Below are positions 15,508 through 17,040 of a stretch of DNA of 17,040 nt, piece by piece. Both the position numbers and the translations under genes were made by a program. Position 1 is the first letter of the stretch, and the number at the start of each line of letters is the position of its first letter. The notes beneath the pieces were generated by a model. It ran no database searches and had not been told where the DNA came from. It saw nothing but the letters and a program-made list of their open reading frames with translations. The DNA lies in NCBI GenBank assembly GCA_964633825.1, contig CAZWHE010000082.1, positions 1-17,040 of the forward strand, given 5' to 3'. The stretch comes from CAZWHE01 sp964633825. Its GTDB lineage: Bacteria > Planctomycetota > B15-G4 > CAYZWU01.

Positions 15508-16962
15508 TTACCGGTCGACGAAATAGTTGGGCGATTCCTTTGTAATCCTGATGTCATGAGGATGATTCTCTTTAAGCGACGCCGGTGAGATTCTGATGAA
15601 ACGTCCCTTCTCGTAGAGCTCCTCCAGCGTTCTGGCCGATGCATATCCCATTCCGGATCGCACCCCACCCACGAACTGGTACAAGAAGCCGGAAAGGGCG
15701 CCCTTATGGGGGACAAGCCCCTCGACTCCTTCGGGAACAAATTTGTCGCTCCGGACGATCTTGTCCTGCCGGTAGCGATCCCCCGACCCTTCCATCATGG
15801 CGCCGAGAGAACCCATTCCCCGGATGGTTTTATACTTCCTCCCCTGAAAGAGAACCACCTCTCCCGGCGATTCATCCATTCCCGCGAAAAGACTGCCGAT
15901 CATGACGCAATGGGCACCGGCAACGATGGCTTTCACCACATCACCCGACAGGCGGATTCCACCATCAGCGATCACGGGAATACCAAGGGGCCGTGCCACG
16001 GAATTGCAATCGGCAATCGCCGTGATCTGCGGCACTCCAACGCCGGTCACGACACGCGTTGTGCAAATCGATCCGGGGCCGATTCCGACCTTGAGTCCGT
16101 CCGCGCCGGCATCTATGAGATCTTTCGCAGCTTCGGCAGTGGCGATGTTTCCGGCCACCACATCGATATCGAAACGGCTTTTGATCTCGCGAACCGTCTT
16201 CATTACGTTCCTGGAATGGCCGTGCGCCGTATCGACAACGAGTACGTCGCAGCCACCCTTGATCAGTTCCTCACACCTTTCCAGGTCATGGACTCCTACT
16301 GCGGCTCCAACGCGAAGACGCCCCCTCTCATCGCGACAGGCCATTGGATATTCCTTCAGTCCTTTGATGTCACGCATTGTGATTAGCCCGAGAAGCTCGC
16401 CCTCTTCATTGGTGAGAATGAGTTTCTCAACCTTGTGACGGTGGAGGATGTTTTCTGCTTCTTCCAGGGTTGTCCCAAAGGAGGCCGTAATCAGGTCCCG
16501 TGTCATCACCTGATCCACACGGGTTTCCTCTTCCCACTGGAATCGGAGATCCCTGTTTGTGAGGATGCCGATCACTCTCTTCTTCTCGACAACAGGAATT
16601 CCCGAAATGCTGTGAGCTGCCATCAACTCGCGAGCCCGACCGATCGTCACATCGGGCGGAAGTGTCACCGGATCGAGTATTACCCCGTTTGCCGAACGCT
16701 TCACCATGTCGACTTCTCGTCCCTGGTCCTCGATCGCCATATTCTTATGGATTACCCCGATTCCGCCCTCGCGTGCGATCGCAATAGCCATCTGCGATTC
16801 CGTTACCGTATCCATGGCAGCACTCGAGAAGGGTATGTTCACCTTAACATTCCGCGAAAAGAGAGTGCCCGTATCCGCTTCGGAAGGAACGACATCCGAT
16901 TTGTTGGGCAGGATGAGAACATCGTCAAACGTGACGGCATCATGAAGATCATTGTTCAGCAT
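15508..16962 (-). CDS. guaB: Inosine-5'-monophosphate dehydrogenase
   Basis: The product has 484 residues and oxidises IMP to XMP with NAD, the committed step to guanine nucleotides. The catalytic TIM barrel holds TFDDVLILP (11-19), SSAAMDTVTE (46-55), the catalytic Cys loop GPGSICTTR (295-303, nucleophile C300), IADGGIR (331-337) and the flap GSGDRYRQ (392-399, with R396/Y397). A CBS pair lies at about 95-205, between barrel strands, as in full-length bacterial enzymes; it usually senses ATP or GTP. The start ATG has GAGGAG 8 nt upstream. guaA follows on the same strand after 43 nt, so the two make GMP from IMP as one operon. Confidence 0.98.
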   Translation of the reverse strand: MLNNDLHDAVTFDDVLILPNKSDVVPSEADTGTLFSRNVKVNIPFSSAAMDTVTESQMAIAIAREGGIGVIHKNMAIEDQGREVDMVKRSANGVILDPVTLPPDVTIGRARELMAAHSISGIPVVEKKRVIGILTNRDLRFQWEEETRVDQVMTRDLITASFGTTLEEAENILHRHKVEKLILTNEEGELLGLITMRDIKGLKEYPMACRDERGRLRVGAAVGVHDLERCEELIKGGCDVLVVDTAHGHSRNVMKTVREIKSRFDIDVVAGNIATAEAAKDLIDAGADGLKVGIGPGSICTTRVVTGVGVPQITAIADCNSVARPLGIPVIADGGIRLSGDVVKAIVAGAHCVMIGSLFAGMDESPGEVVLFQGRKYKTIRGMGSLGAMMEGSGDRYRQDKIVRSDKFVPEGVEGLVPHKGALSGFLYQFVGGVRSGMGYASARTLEELYEKGRFIRISPASLKENHPHDIRITKESPNYFVDR

Positions 16963-17040
16963 CTCGATCGCTCCTCGGGGATAAATGGGGGGAGTGCATG
17001 TCGGAAGTGAAATATCACTCTTTCAGAATGAGTGTTCTGA
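16963..17040. other. Leader upstream of guaB with small inverted repeats
   Basis: This is the upstream side of guaB, cut by the window edge. It holds the GAGGAG ribosome site (16971-16976 on the - strand), a 5-bp inverted repeat AGTGA/TCACT at 17006-17019, and a 6-bp one, TCAGAA/TTCTGA, at 17023-17040 around a 6-nt spacer. These could be operator half-sites or the tail of a neighbour's terminator. I see no clear promoter hexamers. Confidence 0.35.

Overview
The window is a chromosomal stretch of a moderately GC-rich Gram-negative-type bacterium. Its genes are mostly housekeeping: purine and pyrimidine synthesis, DNA polymerase I and the glutamyl/aspartyl-tRNA amidotransferase GatCAB. GatCAB means that Gln-tRNA and/or Asn-tRNA is made indirectly. 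An RsbU/SpoIIE-type phosphatase, a ComF protein, TPR membrane proteins and possible selenocysteine use would fit Desulfobacterota (the former Deltaproteobacteria, for example a syntroph or sulfate reducer). That placement is inference; nothing here fixes the taxon.

Layout, left to right. (1) 1-281: 3' end of a cyclophilin on +. (2) 315-977 on -: membrane-anchored TPR/Sel1-like protein. (3) 1189-5984 on +: a 681-residue zinc-ribbon, membrane, protease-like, TPR and retropepsin protein, then polA after 17 nt. (4) 5981-10281 on -, read right to left: a three-helix membrane protein, comF, a GAF-PP2C phosphatase, then a dihydroorotase 11 nt further on. polA and the dihydroorotase converge and share one CTAG for both stop codons. 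(5) 10484-13694 on +: gatC-gatA-gatB with two ATGA overlaps, behind a TTGACA-type promoter. (6) 13691-13901: a compact nested palindromic element, MITE-like, filling the space between gatB and guaA. (7) 13920-16962 on -: guaB-guaA, the two last steps from IMP to GMP.

Two things stand out. First, the comF gene reads through an in-frame TGA at 9445-9447. The TGA sits exactly where ComF proteins have the first cysteine of their second CxxC zinc pair. Either this is a selenocysteine (a UxxC motif) or a nonsense mutation of a Cys codon. Second, the 211-bp element at 13691-13901 has perfect 25-bp ends bounded by CTAG, a second perfect 20-bp stem inside, and two further hairpins. The gatB stop codon lies in its left end, and removing it would leave a 22-nt gatB-guaA gap with gatB unchanged.

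No tRNA, rRNA, CRISPR array or transposase gene was seen. No gene-free stretch exceeds 300 bases. The longest are 13695-13919 (the element), 978-1188 and 10282-10483 (divergent intergenic regions), and 8635-8805 (holds one hairpin).
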